Below, one piece after another: positions 20,956 through 29,939 of a stretch of DNA of 64,000 nucleotides. How positions within the stretch are numbered: the stretch's first letter is position 1; the number at the start of each line of letters is the position of its first letter. The stretch lies in NCBI GenBank assembly GCA_038400315.1, contig CP151667.1:5839174-5903173 (forward strand), given 5' to 3'. Made by a program: the position numbers and the translations under genes. Source of the stretch: Isosphaeraceae bacterium EP7 (GTDB lineage: Bacteria; Planctomycetota; Planctomycetia; Isosphaerales; Isosphaeraceae). A model generated the notes under the pieces. It had not been told where the DNA came from. It saw only the letters and a program-made list of their open reading frames with translations, and searched no databases.

Positions 20956-22766
20956 GGTCGGACCTCGTGGGAAAGGAGCCCAACGGCTTCGAACCGGGCG
21001 CGATCGGGACGGACTTCGACGGCCGCCTCTTCCTGACGCACGATGATCCGGCACCCGACGGGTAGCCCCTCATGCGACTGCATCGTCCCATCGGGCCAAC
21101 GCACGAGCAAGCGGTCGACCCTCTCCGCAGCCCCGACGCCGAAATGGGCCGCCACATCCGAGGCGGCCAGCAGGCTGCCGCCTCGCCTGACCACCGCCAC
21201 CTGGGTCCGGCCGGCCGCGGTCAGTTCCACGACGGCGCCGACCCCCTCGGTGTTGGGGGCCTTGCCGGCGAGAACCACCCGGATCGAGCGATTGGGGCTG
21301 CTCCCTTCGTTGACGAGAACGCGCAAGGGGCCGTCCATGGTGGTCATCACCAGGTCGACATCGCCATCGCCGTCCAGGTCGCCGGCGGCGACGGCCCGGC
21401 CTGACTGCATCTCCGCGAGCCTGGGGCCCCAGGCGTCGGTCACAGCCCTGAAGCTCGCCCGACCTTCGTTCTTCAGGAAGAGGGGGGGCATCGCATAGGT
21501 TGCGTCGGGAACCATGGGATAGACGTGGCCGTTGCCCTGGAAGAGGTCGGGCCAGCCGTCGTCGTCGAAATCGGCCAGGACGATCCCCCAGCCGACGAAC
21601 CCGAGCGAGGCGACCCCGATGCGGCTTCCGGCCGAGGCGTCGAGATAATTCCCATCGGACTGTCGCAGGTGGAGTCTGGTCCCTTCCTGGCGGAAATTGC
21701 TGTAAACCAGGTCAAGGTGGCCGTCGCCATCCATGTCGGCCACCTCGACACCCATGCTCCCCTCGGGGTTGCCGAACGTGTTGGCGGCGACCCCGACCGC
21801 GACGGCCACCTCCTCGAATCGACCCCGGCCATCGTTGAGGAAGAGTTCGTTCGGCTGGGTGTCATTCGTGACGTAGAGGTCGAGGTCGCCGTCCAGGTCG
21901 AGGTCGGCCAGGACCGCACCCATCCCCTTGCATTCGGGCCGGACGAGCCCCGCATCTTTCGTCGCATCCACGAACGTGCCGTCACCCCTGTTCTTCCAGA
22001 GGACGTCCGGCTCGCCTCTGAGGACGGACGGGCCGGCGAAGACCATGTGGCCATTCATATAATCGATGAGCGGGGCCGGGGCCAGCGGGTCGGCGACGAG
22101 GTAGTTCGTCACGTAGAGGTCGAGCCAACCGTCGCCGTCGACGTCGCCCCAGGTGGCCGAGGCGCCCCAGAGTTGCTCCTCCCCGAGCCCCGCCTCCGCG
22201 GTCACGTCCCGGAAGACGCCCTTGCCTTCATTCCGCCAGAGCTGGTCGGGGCCTTCGTGGGCGACAAACAGGTCCGAGTCGCCGTCGGCGTCATAGTCGG
22301 CCACGGCAACACCCTGGGCCCAGCCGGCGTCGGTCAGACCCGACCCCTTCGTGATCTCGGTCCAGCGACCTGGTCCGTCATTGCGGAACAGCCAGGGGCC
22401 GCCCGAAGACTCAACCCGGCCGCCGACGACCCGACTTCCCGCGGCGACGTAGATGTCCAGGTCGCCGTCGACATCGAGGTCGAACAGGGCGACGCCGGTC
22501 CCGAGCGCATCAAGCGCCGATCGCTTCTCGGGCGAGCCGCATCGGGTGACCACGGCGAGTCCCCAATCGGCCGCCCGGTCGACGAACCAAGGGGCGTCGC
22601 CGCTGCGTGTAGGCCTGACGACGGCCGCAGGCGAACTGGGTGCAAACTCGATCGACGGCCCACCGCAGCCGCCGCCGCACGTCGCAATGCTGGCGGCTGC
22701 GATGAGAAGAATGAGGGGCCTGATGGGTCCGTGCCCTTGCTCGGCTGACAATCGCGCCGCGCTCAT
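20952..22766 (-). CDS. FG-GAP/VCBS repeat protein with ASPIC/UnbV domain
   Basis: A 604-residue exported protein. Residues about 14-34 form a signal with a lipobox-like end (IAAASIATCGGGC), so it may be a lipoprotein. Then follow at least six FG-GAP-type calcium-binding repeats of the D-x-D-x-D-G-x-x-D-L pattern (DVDGDLDIYVA, DADGDSDLFVA, DVDGDGWLDLYVT, DLDLDGDLDLYVT and others) that build a beta propeller. Near residues 500-590 lies the ASPIC/UnbV domain (VVLAGKAPNTEGVGAVVEL). The start ATG has GAGGGG five bases upstream. It lies 16 bases after the small lipoprotein gene. Such proteins are thought to act in cell-surface binding; no enzyme activity is assigned. Confidence 0.9.
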   Translation of the reverse strand: MSAARLSAEQGHGPIRPLILLIAAASIATCGGGCGGPSIEFAPSSPAAVVRPTRSGDAPWFVDRAADWGLAVVTRCGSPEKRSALDALGTGVALFDLDVDGDLDIYVAAGSRVVGGRVESSGGPWLFRNDGPGRWTEITKGSGLTDAGWAQGVAVADYDADGDSDLFVAHEGPDQLWRNEGKGVFRDVTAEAGLGEEQLWGASATWGDVDGDGWLDLYVTNYLVADPLAPAPLIDYMNGHMVFAGPSVLRGEPDVLWKNRGDGTFVDATKDAGLVRPECKGMGAVLADLDLDGDLDLYVTNDTQPNELFLNDGRGRFEEVAVAVGVAANTFGNPEGSMGVEVADMDGDGHLDLVYSNFRQEGTRLHLRQSDGNYLDASAGSRIGVASLGFVGWGIVLADFDDDGWPDLFQGNGHVYPMVPDATYAMPPLFLKNEGRASFRAVTDAWGPRLAEMQSGRAVAAGDLDGDGDVDLVMTTMDGPLRVLVNEGSSPNRSIRVVLAGKAPNTEGVGAVVELTAAGRTQVAVVRRGGSLLAASDVAAHFGVGAAERVDRLLVRWPDGTMQSHEGLPVGCRIIVRQEEAAVEVRPDRARFEAVGLLSHEVRP

Positions 22767-22782
22767 CGAGGCCCCTCGCAGG

Positions 22783-22971
22783 TCACTTGATATTCGCGGC
22801 CTTCTTGGAGCTCTGGCCGTATTCCCTCTGAATGCGCTGCTTGGCTTCTTTCTGCGCTTCCTCGATCTTGGCGGGGCTCTCGGCCGGGGCAGTGTCGCCG
22901 CCGCAGCCGACGAACCCGACCATGAGGGCCGCAAGGGTGAGCGTTGCGAGCGGGCAGGACAGCGTCTTCAT
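22783..22971 (-). CDS. Small lipoprotein
   Basis: A 62-residue protein with a lipoprotein signal. The hydrophobic stretch LATLTLAALMVGFVGC ends in the lipobox cysteine at residue 23, followed by GGD and then a charged, helix-forming tail (AKIEEAQKEAKQRIQREYG). It lies between the DUF1559 gene and the UnbV gene on the same strand; small lipoproteins in this position are frequent in planctomycetes. No function can be inferred beyond membrane attachment through the lipid and a possible coiled-coil contact. Confidence 0.75.
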   Translation of the reverse strand: MKTLSCPLATLTLAALMVGFVGCGGDTAPAESPAKIEEAQKEAKQRIQREYGQSSKKAANIK

Positions 22972-23008
22972 AGGTTCAGATCCTGAGGAAATGTGAGACT
23001 GGAGAGCG

Positions 23009-23046
23009 GCGACGGGCCGGCCCCGGAGGATCGGACGGCCCGTCGC
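23009..23046 (-). terminator. Hairpin between DUF1559 and small lipoprotein genes
   Basis: A perfect 10-bp stem (arms 23009-23018 and 23037-23046) with an 18-base interior lies 18 bases after the DUF1559 stop. There is no T-run. It may reduce read-through so that the pseudopilin is made in excess of the downstream genes. Confidence 0.45.
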
Positions 23047-23064
23047 GTTGCGTCGAGTCGATGA

Positions 23065-24072
23065 TCAGTAGGCGTCGGACGAGATGACCTCGCCGCCGGC
23101 CCTCGTGCTGAGACCCATCCAGACCTGCTGGTTGATGGTCTCCTTCACCGCCTTGACGCTGCCATCGGCCATGGCGGCGGTCGCGATGCCGGGGTGGTAG
23201 GACGAGGCGGGCTTCATGATGTACCACCAGCTGACGTCATCCATCGTGCAGCACGACTGGTTGGGCGTGCGGATGGTGTTGAACCAGTTGCGCCACATCG
23301 AACCCTCGACCCAGGTGTACCCCTTGTAGCGCCAGCCGCCGGTCCAGGGGATCTGCCCGTTCTGCCAGCTGATTGCGCTGCAATTGGCCGTCGCCTGCTG
23401 CACGGTCGAGGTCGCGGTCAGGCCTCGGACTTCGTAACAGTCGGAGACCTTGGTGCGAGCCGCGCCGGAGACGAGAGGCCCGTTGGCCACTTCGGAGGCC
23501 ATGAGCGTGTTGCTCAGGCCGTCGGTGATGGCATTGAACCCCACCTGCGTCGGGACGTAAGGCCGGAGCGAGGCGTCATCGTCATAAGAACGGCCGAACA
23601 GGCCGTCCCAGGTCTTCGTGCGGGGCCACCAGGTCCCCGAGTTCCAGGCGTAATTGCTCGCCCAGAAGTTGAACCCGTCCGTGGCGTAGTTGGTGTAAAT
23701 TTCCGAGGGGCAGACGTAGCCGGCCACTCGGGTCCGGCCGGCCGTCAGCGTCGCCGCGTTCGTCCAGATCCAGCGGTCGCCGAGGTTGAAGTTCATCGAG
23801 TTGTAGACCTGGTTCTGCTCGATGAACGGCAGCAGCGCGATGTGGGTCGAAAGCCCGCCGGGCATCTCGCCCATCGGCAGAATTCCCCAACTGCTCGCGT
23901 AGTTGTGGAACGCCAGCCCGATCTGCTTCAAGTTATTGGTGCACTGCATGCGCCTGGCAGCCTCGCGGGCGCTCTGCACCGCGGGCAACAGGAGGGCGAT
24001 GAGCACTGCGATGATCGAAATGACCACGAGCAGCTCGATCAGCGTGAAACCGGGACGTCGTCTTCTCGACAT
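23065..24072 (-). CDS. DUF1559 protein with type II pseudopilin N-terminus
   Basis: A 335-residue protein. Residues 1-6 (MSRRRR) are the basic leader. [18 protein letters not shown] is the prepilin peptidase site (cleavage after G8, methylated F, E at +5) continuing into the long hydrophobic helix. [20 protein letters not shown] is the hallmark N-terminus of DUF1559. The C-terminal half carries [16 protein letters not shown] and [15 protein letters not shown], also typical. These proteins are a large planctomycete family, probably exported by a type II secretion or pilus-like machine to form surface fibres. The start is supported by AGAGG about eight bases before the ATG. The gene heads a four-gene minus-strand unit and has a strong promoter candidate far upstream. 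Confidence 0.92.
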   Translation of the reverse strand: MSRRRRPGFTLIELLVVISIIAVLIALLLPAVQSAREAARRMQCTNNLKQIGLAFHNYASSWGILPMGEMPGGLSTHIALLPFIEQNQVYNSMNFNLGDRWIWTNAATLTAGRTRVAGYVCPSEIYTNYATDGFNFWASNYAWNSGTWWPRTKTWDGLFGRSYDDDASLRPYVPTQVGFNAITDGLSNTLMASEVANGPLVSGAARTKVSDCYEVRGLTATSTVQQATANCSAISWQNGQIPWTGGWRYKGYTWVEGSMWRNWFNTIRTPNQSCCTMDDVSWWYIMKPASSYHPGIATAAMADGSVKAVKETINQQVWMGLSTRAGGEVISSDAY

Positions 24073-24433
24073 GATCGTACCTCTGTTTCTGATGAGGGCG
24101 GAGTGAGAGATCGGCCTTGGGCAGGCCTGAGACAGGACCATCCAAAGTCATGAACGAAGGATGAGGCGACTCGTCTGGGCGGGACCAGCGCGTGCGACTA
24201 CTCCCCCTTTGATGGGTTTGCGGGAGATCCCAGGTTTTCGAAACTTCAGGTACCGACGGGTTGGAGTGCCGGACGTCTCGAAGGTTGAGGACGTCGACCG
24301 CGTCGAGAAAGACTGACGGAAGGATCGAGGTGGCGAACGTTCCTTGCCGTGTTGCGAAGTGAACGGCAAGTTGTTGAGGTAGGAACGTCCCGAGCGAAGG
24401 AGCTTCGCGGGAAGACCCCACCTCAATTAGACG

Positions 24434-24462
24434 TTAATATCACGCCTCAAAATTCGTGTCAA
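24434..24462 (-). promoter_or_regulatory. Strong sigma-70-type promoter for the DUF1559 gene
   Basis: On the minus strand TTGACA (24462-24457) and TATTAA (24439-24434) are separated by exactly 17 bases in an AT-rich island. The -35 is a perfect consensus. It points toward DUF1559. Confidence 0.6.
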
Positions 24463-24543
24463 ACACTAAGTGAAAATTCGCGTCTATAAATGCGGTTACA
24501 TCGATCCCATCAAGAGCCGATGATTTTTCCAGTCCAATCGCTC

Positions 24544-24564
24544 ATGACTGATGCAGTCAGTCAT
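24544..24564. promoter_or_regulatory. Palindrome upstream of the lipoate-ligase gene
   Basis: ATGACTGA (24544-24551) and TCAGTCAT (24557-24564) form a perfect 8-bp inverted repeat with a five-base centre, 42 bases before the ATG at 24606. The position and symmetry suit a dimeric regulator's operator. No regulator gene is nearby. Confidence 0.35.
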
Positions 24565-24605
24565 ATGCTGGTTGCACCAAGTTCCACTTTGAGAGTCAAC
24601 AAGGC

Positions 24606-25361
24606 ATGGATCACTGGACCGAGGCACTGGCCCCAACGCACTTCCTGGATTGGACTTGTGCGACACCTGCCGAGGATCTCGCCCTCGACGAGGCACTCCT
24701 CGAAGAGGCCGAGGCGGGCCGACTCCCTCCGATCGTTCGCGTCTGGGAACCGAAGGTGTTGAACGTCGTTCTTGGCGCCTCCGGACGCGTCGATTTAGAG
24801 ACCAATCTCGAAGCATGCAAGGCGGATGGCATCGGGATCTTGCGGCGTTCGAGCGGTGGCGGGACGGTCCTGATCGGCCCAGGCACGCTCAACTTGACGG
24901 TTATCGTCCCCATCGAGATTAGCCGGGCGATGCGGGCGGTCGACGAAGGGCAGAAGGAAACGCTCGGGTTGCTGGCACGCGCATTGCGTCGTCCCGGACT
25001 CGATGTCGAACTGCGAGGATCGGGCGACCTGACGCTCGGGGACCGGAAATTCTCCGGGAGCGCCCAGAGGAGGATGAAGCGGTTCGTCCTGATCCACGCG
25101 ACCATCCTGTACCGGCTCGATCTCGGCCTGATCGCCGGCTACCTCAAGCAGCCTTCGAGGCAGCCGGACTATCGCTTGGGTCGGTCGCACGCCGAATTCC
25201 TGACGAATGTCCCGCTCGGCCGCGACGAGATCCTAAGCTCCATCCGTCAGGCCTGGCTCGTGGATTCCCGATGTCCCGGATCGGTCAGGCCACCCGTAGA
25301 GGTGGTCGACCGGCTCGTCCGGGAGAAATTCGGCGATCCGAACTGGATCTGCCGCTTCTGA
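24606..25361 (+). CDS. lplA: Lipoate--protein ligase A family protein
   Basis: A 251-residue soluble protein of the BPL/LplA/LipB fold, which attaches lipoate (or octanoate) to the lysine of lipoyl domains. LRRSSGGGTVLIGPGTLN at about 79-96 is the RRxSGGGTVxxxxGxLN motif. DRKFSGSAQRR at about 146-156 holds the catalytic lysine (KxSGxAQ). A hydrophobic HATILYRLDL follows, as usual. It lies directly before two gene clusters that encode lipoylated E2 proteins, which are its expected substrates. It could be a free-lipoate ligase, an octanoyltransferase of the LipM type, or an amidotransferase of the LipL type; the sequence alone does not decide. There is a 234-base gap to sucA. Confidence 0.82.
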   Translation: MDHWTEALAPTHFLDWTCATPAEDLALDEALLEEAEAGRLPPIVRVWEPKVLNVVLGASGRVDLETNLEACKADGIGILRRSSGGGTVLIGPGTLNLTVIVPIEISRAMRAVDEGQKETLGLLARALRRPGLDVELRGSGDLTLGDRKFSGSAQRRMKRFVLIHATILYRLDLGLIAGYLKQPSRQPDYRLGRSHAEFLTNVPLGRDEILSSIRQAWLVDSRCPGSVRPPVEVVDRLVREKFGDPNWICRF

Positions 25362-25595
25362 TCGGAGAGCCGATGACCCGACCCAGGTCACATTTCGAGG
25401 CCCTCATCCCAGGCCAGCCGTCGGCCCCGCCGCCCGGTTTGGACTCGGAAAAGGGGTGTGTGCAGGCTTGGGTTTGGGTTATGCTTGAATTGGAGCGTTC
25501 GCGCGCCCTGCGCGCACGGACTGGACGCCCGAACGACTCGCCTCACGGCACAGGGACCGGCAGCCTCGGCCGGCCCGACACGGGACCTTCATTCC

Positions 25596-28376
25596 ATGAA
25601 TCGCCCGACGGTTGCCAGTCGGTGGAATCTCGAACTCCTCGAAGATTACCAACGACGCTGGAAGAATGATCCCTCCTCGGTCGACGAATCCTGGCGCAAC
25701 TTCTTCGAAGGATTCGAGTTAGGCTCGTCCGGCGGGTCACCGCCCGGCGGCGCCGATCTCGATGCCGCGCGAGCCCAGGCCGCCGTCACCCGACTGATCG
25801 ACGCCTACCGCGAGGTCGGCCACTATCTCGCCGACCTCGACCCTCTGAAGCTCAAGCCCCCCCGCGATGCGTCCGAGTGGCTCGAGCCCTCGGCCTTCGG
25901 GCTGACCGAGGCCGACCTCGACAAGACCTTCGCCACCCAGCTCTTCGAGTCGGGCCAGTCAACACTCCGCGAGCTGATCTCCACCCTGCGGGAGATTTAT
26001 TGCCGCTCGGTCGGCGTCGAGTACATGCACATCCGCAATATGCGGGTACGGCAGTGGCTCAAGGAGCGGATGGAGCCGAACCGCAATCGGCCCGACTTCG
26101 ACCAGAAGAAGAAGCGCCGCATTCTCCTGAAGCTGACTTCCGCTGAGCTGTTCGAGAATTTCCTCCAGACTCGGTTCGTCGGCAAGAAGCGTTTCTCCCT
26201 CGAAGGGGGCGAGTCGCTCATCCCGCTGCTCGACGCGATCATCGAGCGGTCGTCGAAGCACGGGGTCGGCGAGATCCTGATGGGCATGCCCCATCGGGGC
26301 CGCCTGAACGTGCTGACCCACACCTTCAACAAGCCCTACAGCCTCATCTTCTCCGAGTTCAAGGAGATCATGACCGAGGCCGTCACCGACGGTGACGTGA
26401 AGTACCACCTCGGGTTCTCGGGCAAGCACGTCACCGCCGAGGGGTACGAGGTCCACCTGTCGCTGACCCCCAACCCCAGCCACCTCGAGGCGGTCAACCC
26501 CGTCGTCGAAGGGCGGATGCGGTCAAAGCAGCGGCGGTTCAAGGACGGGAATCGGGCGCACGGGCTGCCGGTGCTCATGCACGGCGACGCCGCGTTCGCC
26601 GGTCAGGGGCTCGTCTCCGAGACTCTGAACCTGTCGCAACTTCCCGGCTACGACACCTGCGGCACGATCCACATCGTGGTCAACAACCAGATCGGCTTCA
26701 CGACCAACCCCGAAGACGGCCGGTCGACCCGATACTGCACCGACGTGGCCAAGATGCTGGAAGTGCCCATCTTCCACGTCAACGGAGACGACCCCGAGGC
26801 CGTCGTTTACGTGGCCGAGCTGGCGATGGACTATCGCCAGACGTTCGGCCAGGACGTGGTCATCGACATGGTTTGCTACCGCAAGAACGGCCACAACGAG
26901 ACCGACGAGCCGGCGTACACCCAGCCTTTGATGTACGACGTGATCCGGTCGCGCAAGTCGGTGCCGACGAAGTACGCCGAGAGCCTGATCGCCTCGGGCG
27001 AGATCACGTCTGAAGACGTCAAGATCATCACCGAGACGATCACCAGCAAGCTGGAAAGCTCGTTGAAGGAAGTTCAGGATCAGGACGGCCCCAGGCCCCC
27101 CCAACGCCGGTCGTTCACCTCGCAGTGGTCGGGGCTCCAGGCCAGATGGTCGTTCGACGCGGTCGACACGACGGTGCCAGCCGCGACCCTGCGGGAAGTC
27201 GCCGCGTCCGCGACCCGGTTCCCCGAAGGGTTCACGCCCAACCCCAAGCTTCAGAAGATGTTCGCCGGCCGCCTCGCGTCCGTCGAGGCTGGCGGGCCGA
27301 TCGACTGGGGCACCGGCGAGGCCCTGGCCTTCGGGTCGCTCCTGCTGGAACAGATCCCCGTCCGCCTCAGCGGCCAGGACAGCCGGCGCGGCACGTTCAG
27401 CCATCGCCACGCCAGCCTCGCCGACATGAAGACCGGCAAGCATTACGTCCCCTTGAATCACATCCGACCGGGCCAGGCCGGCTTCTGCGCCTATGACAGC
27501 CTGCTCTCCGAGGCGGCCGTCCTGGGCTTCGACTACGGGTTCTCGATCGACGAGCCCCACATGCTCATCATGTGGGAAGCTCAGTTCGGAGACTTCGTCA
27601 ACGGCGCCCAGGTCATCATCGACCAGTTCATCACCTCGGCCGAGTCGAAGTGGGGCCGCTCCAGCGGCCTGGTCATGCTGCTTCCGCACGGCTACGAGGG
27701 GCAAGGGCCGGAGCATTCCAGCGCCCGGCTCGAACGGTTCCTCCAGGCCTGCGCCGAGGACAACATCCAGGTCGCCAACGCGACCACCCCGGCGCAATTC
27801 TTCCACCTGCTCAGGCGTCAGGTGAAGCGGGACTTCCGCCGACCCCTGATCGTGATGAGCCCCAAGAGCTTGCTGCGGCACAAACTGGCCGTCTCCAAGA
27901 TCGAGGACTTCACCTCGGGCACCTTCCAGGAAGTGCTCGACGACACGGTCGACCCCGCCCGGGTGCGCCGGGTCCTGCTCTGCAGCGGCAAGGTCTTTTA
28001 CGACCTGCTCGCCCAGCGCGAGGCCGCCGGCAAGCAGGCCGAGGTGGCCATCGTCCGCCTGGAACAGCTCTACCCCTGGCCGGCAGAGCGGCTGGCCGCG
28101 GTGCTGGGCCGCTATCGGGCGGCCAAGGACTGGGTCTGGGTCCAGGAAGAGTCTCAGAACATGGGCGGCTGGTCGTTCGCGGCCCCCAGGCTCCTGGAGA
28201 CCCTGGGCAAGTCGTTCCAATACGTCGGCCGGGACGCCAGCGCCAGCCCGGCCGCCGGGTCGCTCAAGGTCCATCAGGCCGAGCAAGACGAGCTCGTGCA
28301 GGCCGCCATCGGCGCGGACCTGCCTCACCTGGTCGCCTCGACGCCGGTCCGGTCCGTCGCAGCCGCCAAGGGCTGA
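25596..28376 (+). CDS. sucA: 2-oxoglutarate dehydrogenase E1 component
   Basis: A 926-residue thiamine-diphosphate enzyme that decarboxylates 2-oxoglutarate in the TCA cycle and passes the succinyl group to E2. The N-terminal signature NLELLEDYQRRWKNDPSSVDESW is present (residues about 11-33). GMPHRGRLNVLTHTFNKP lies near 228. GDAAFAGQGLVSETLNLS near 328 and the NNQIGFTT that follows form the thiamine/magnesium site. SHRHASLADM and HGYEGQGPEHSSARLERFL lie in the C-terminal half. The length is usual for SucA (about 930). The frame is open 46 codons further upstream, but the ATG at 25596 begins the conserved N-terminus. Its partner genes sucB and lpd follow. Confidence 0.95.
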   Translation: MNRPTVASRWNLELLEDYQRRWKNDPSSVDESWRNFFEGFELGSSGGSPPGGADLDAARAQAAVTRLIDAYREVGHYLADLDPLKLKPPRDASEWLEPSAFGLTEADLDKTFATQLFESGQSTLRELISTLREIYCRSVGVEYMHIRNMRVRQWLKERMEPNRNRPDFDQKKKRRILLKLTSAELFENFLQTRFVGKKRFSLEGGESLIPLLDAIIERSSKHGVGEILMGMPHRGRLNVLTHTFNKPYSLIFSEFKEIMTEAVTDGDVKYHLGFSGKHVTAEGYEVHLSLTPNPSHLEAVNPVVEGRMRSKQRRFKDGNRAHGLPVLMHGDAAFAGQGLVSETLNLSQLPGYDTCGTIHIVVNNQIGFTTNPEDGRSTRYCTDVAKMLEVPIFHVNGDDPEAVVYVAELAMDYRQTFGQDVVIDMVCYRKNGHNETDEPAYTQPLMYDVIRSRKSVPTKYAESLIASGEITSEDVKIITETITSKLESSLKEVQDQDGPRPPQRRSFTSQWSGLQARWSFDAVDTTVPAATLREVAASATRFPEGFTPNPKLQKMFAGRLASVEAGGPIDWGTGEALAFGSLLLEQIPVRLSGQDSRRGTFSHRHASLADMKTGKHYVPLNHIRPGQAGFCAYDSLLSEAAVLGFDYGFSIDEPHMLIMWEAQFGDFVNGAQVIIDQFITSAESKWGRSSGLVMLLPHGYEGQGPEHSSARLERFLQACAEDNIQVANATTPAQFFHLLRRQVKRDFRRPLIVMSPKSLLRHKLAVSKIEDFTSGTFQEVLDDTVDPARVRRVLLCSGKVFYDLLAQREAAGKQAEVAIVRLEQLYPWPAERLAAVLGRYRAAKDWVWVQEESQNMGGWSFAAPRLLETLGKSFQYVGRDASASPAAGSLKVHQAEQDELVQAAIGADLPHLVASTPVRSVAAAKG

Positions 28377-28395
28377 GTTGCCCAACCATCAACAG

Positions 28396-28423
28396 GGCCC
28401 GGGCGGCGAGCGTCGCCCGGGCC
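28396..28423 (+). terminator. Hairpin after sucA
   Basis: Perfect 10-bp stem (28396-28405 with 28414-28423), extended inward by a G-U and a C-G pair, 20 bases after the sucA stop. There is no T-run. It sits between sucA and sucB, so it may separate their expression. Confidence 0.5.
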
Positions 28424-28568
28424 TCGTCATGTCAGCGAGTGCTGCCCCAAACGCCCGGCCCGCCTCGCGCACGTGAGGACGGCCGGGCCCCAACGCCTTC
28501 CGGGCTCGCCTCCCACAAACGGGCCGGAGTCGCGCGACGACGGCCGGAACCCGAACCAGGACTCAACG

Positions 28569-29825
28569 ATGGCCAGCCAACCGATCATTGTGCCCAGCTT
28601 CGGCGAGTCGATCACCGAGGGCGTCCTGGCCAAGTGGCTCAAGCCCGACGGCGCCGTGGTGAAGACCGGCGAGGATCTCTTCGAGCTGGAGACCGACAAG
28701 GCCAACAACGTCGTCCCGTCCCCCTTCTCAGGGCGCCTGAAAATCGAGACGCCCGAGGGGACCACCATCGACATTGGAGCGGTCGTCGGCCAGCTCGATG
28801 ACTCCGCCGTCGCCGCGTCTGCCCCGGCCCCAGAGCCCGCACAGGCCAAGGCCCCCGCCCTACAGGCCGCTTCGCTCGCCACGGCGCCGGTCAAGGCGGG
28901 CGCAAACGCGGGCAACGGCAACGTGGAGCTCGCCCCGTCGGTCCGTCGGATCGTCGCCGAGTCGAACATCGACCCGGCTCAGGTCACCGGCACCGGCCGC
29001 GATGGTCGCCTGACCAAGGGAGACGTCCTCGCCCACGCCGAGGCCCCCAAGGCCCAACCGGCTGCCGCACCCAAGGCCGCGCCCGCCCCGTCGCCGAGCC
29101 CCACGCCTTCGGACGCGAGCCGGGGTCCCCGCGAGACCCGGCAGCGGATGCCCCTGATCCGCCAGAAAATCGCGCAGCGGCTGGTCGAAGCCCAGCACAC
29201 CGCGGCCATCCTGACCACGTTCAACGAGGCCGACCTGTCGCGGGTCATCGAGCTGCGCACCAAGTACAAGGACGCGTTCAAGGCCAAGCACGGCGTGAAC
29301 CTCGGCTTCTCGTCGTTCTTCATCAAGGCAACGATCGAGGCCCTGAAGGCCTTCCCCGCCGTCAACGGTCGGGTCGAAGGCACCGACATCATCCTCAACA
29401 ATGTCTATGACATCGGCGTGGCCGTCAGCACCGAGCGCGGCCTGGTCGTGCCCGTCCTGCGCGACGCAGACCGGATGAGCTTTGCCCAGATCGAGAAGGG
29501 GATCGGAGCCTTCGCCGCCAAGGCCCGCGAGGGGACGATCGCCGTCAGTGACCTTCAGGGCGGCACGTTCACGATCACGAACGGCGGCGTTTTCGGCTCG
29601 CTCCTCTCGACGCCCATCCTGAACCCGCCCCAGAGCGGGATCTTGGGCATGCACTCGATCCAGCAGCGGCCGGTCGCCATCGACGGGCAGGTCGTCATCC
29701 GCCCGATGATGTATCTGGCGCTCTCCTATGACCACCGGATCGTCGACGGCCGCGAGGCGGTCGGCTGCCTGGTCCGGATCAAGGAAGGGGTCGAGAACCC
29801 CGAGCGGTTGATGCTCGACCTATAA
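28569..29825 (+). CDS. sucB: Dihydrolipoyllysine succinyltransferase (2-oxoglutarate dehydrogenase E2)
   Basis: A 418-residue core protein of the 2-oxoglutarate dehydrogenase complex. The lipoyl domain (residues 4-76) starts [18 protein letters not shown] and holds the lipoyl lysine K44 in ELETDKANN. An alanine/proline linker is followed by a peripheral subunit-binding domain at about 122-156 ([20 protein letters not shown]), a second linker, and the catalytic domain with [13 protein letters not shown] near 388 (HxxxDG active site). FGESITEG is the mark of SucB rather than pyruvate E2. The gene follows sucA after 192 bases and precedes lpd by 114. Confidence 0.95.
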   Translation: MASQPIIVPSFGESITEGVLAKWLKPDGAVVKTGEDLFELETDKANNVVPSPFSGRLKIETPEGTTIDIGAVVGQLDDSAVAASAPAPEPAQAKAPALQAASLATAPVKAGANAGNGNVELAPSVRRIVAESNIDPAQVTGTGRDGRLTKGDVLAHAEAPKAQPAAAPKAAPAPSPSPTPSDASRGPRETRQRMPLIRQKIAQRLVEAQHTAAILTTFNEADLSRVIELRTKYKDAFKAKHGVNLGFSSFFIKATIEALKAFPAVNGRVEGTDIILNNVYDIGVAVSTERGLVVPVLRDADRMSFAQIEKGIGAFAAKAREGTIAVSDLQGGTFTITNGGVFGSLLSTPILNPPQSGILGMHSIQQRPVAIDGQVVIRPMMYLALSYDHRIVDGREAVGCLVRIKEGVENPERLMLDL

Positions 29826-29939
29826 TCTTTCGCCGAGACGAGTACGGCGATCTCGCCAGCGGGGCCGGGCGGCCCCCGGATTCCCCGCGCGGGGGCCCGG
29901 CCGCCCTTCGCCCCGCTCGCGTCCTTCAAGGAGCCTGCG

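Larger units (their letters stand above)
24073..24605. other. Divergent intergenic region between DUF1559 and lplA-like genes
   Basis: These 533 bases hold a minus-strand promoter candidate at 24434-24462 and a palindrome at 24544-24564. The section 24427-24500 is clearly AT-rich. If the promoter is right, the DUF1559 transcript has an untranslated leader of about 355 bases. No believable small gene was seen in the leader. Confidence 0.6.

Noticed and set aside
26523-28385. Minus-strand frame of about 620 codons inside sucA
   Set aside because: Antisense to the well-conserved SucA; composition is that of a shadow frame.
29860-29915. GC-rich inverted repeat between sucB and lpd as a terminator
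   Set aside because: Only an 8-bp core pairs cleanly; the outer arms do not match, so it was not listed.
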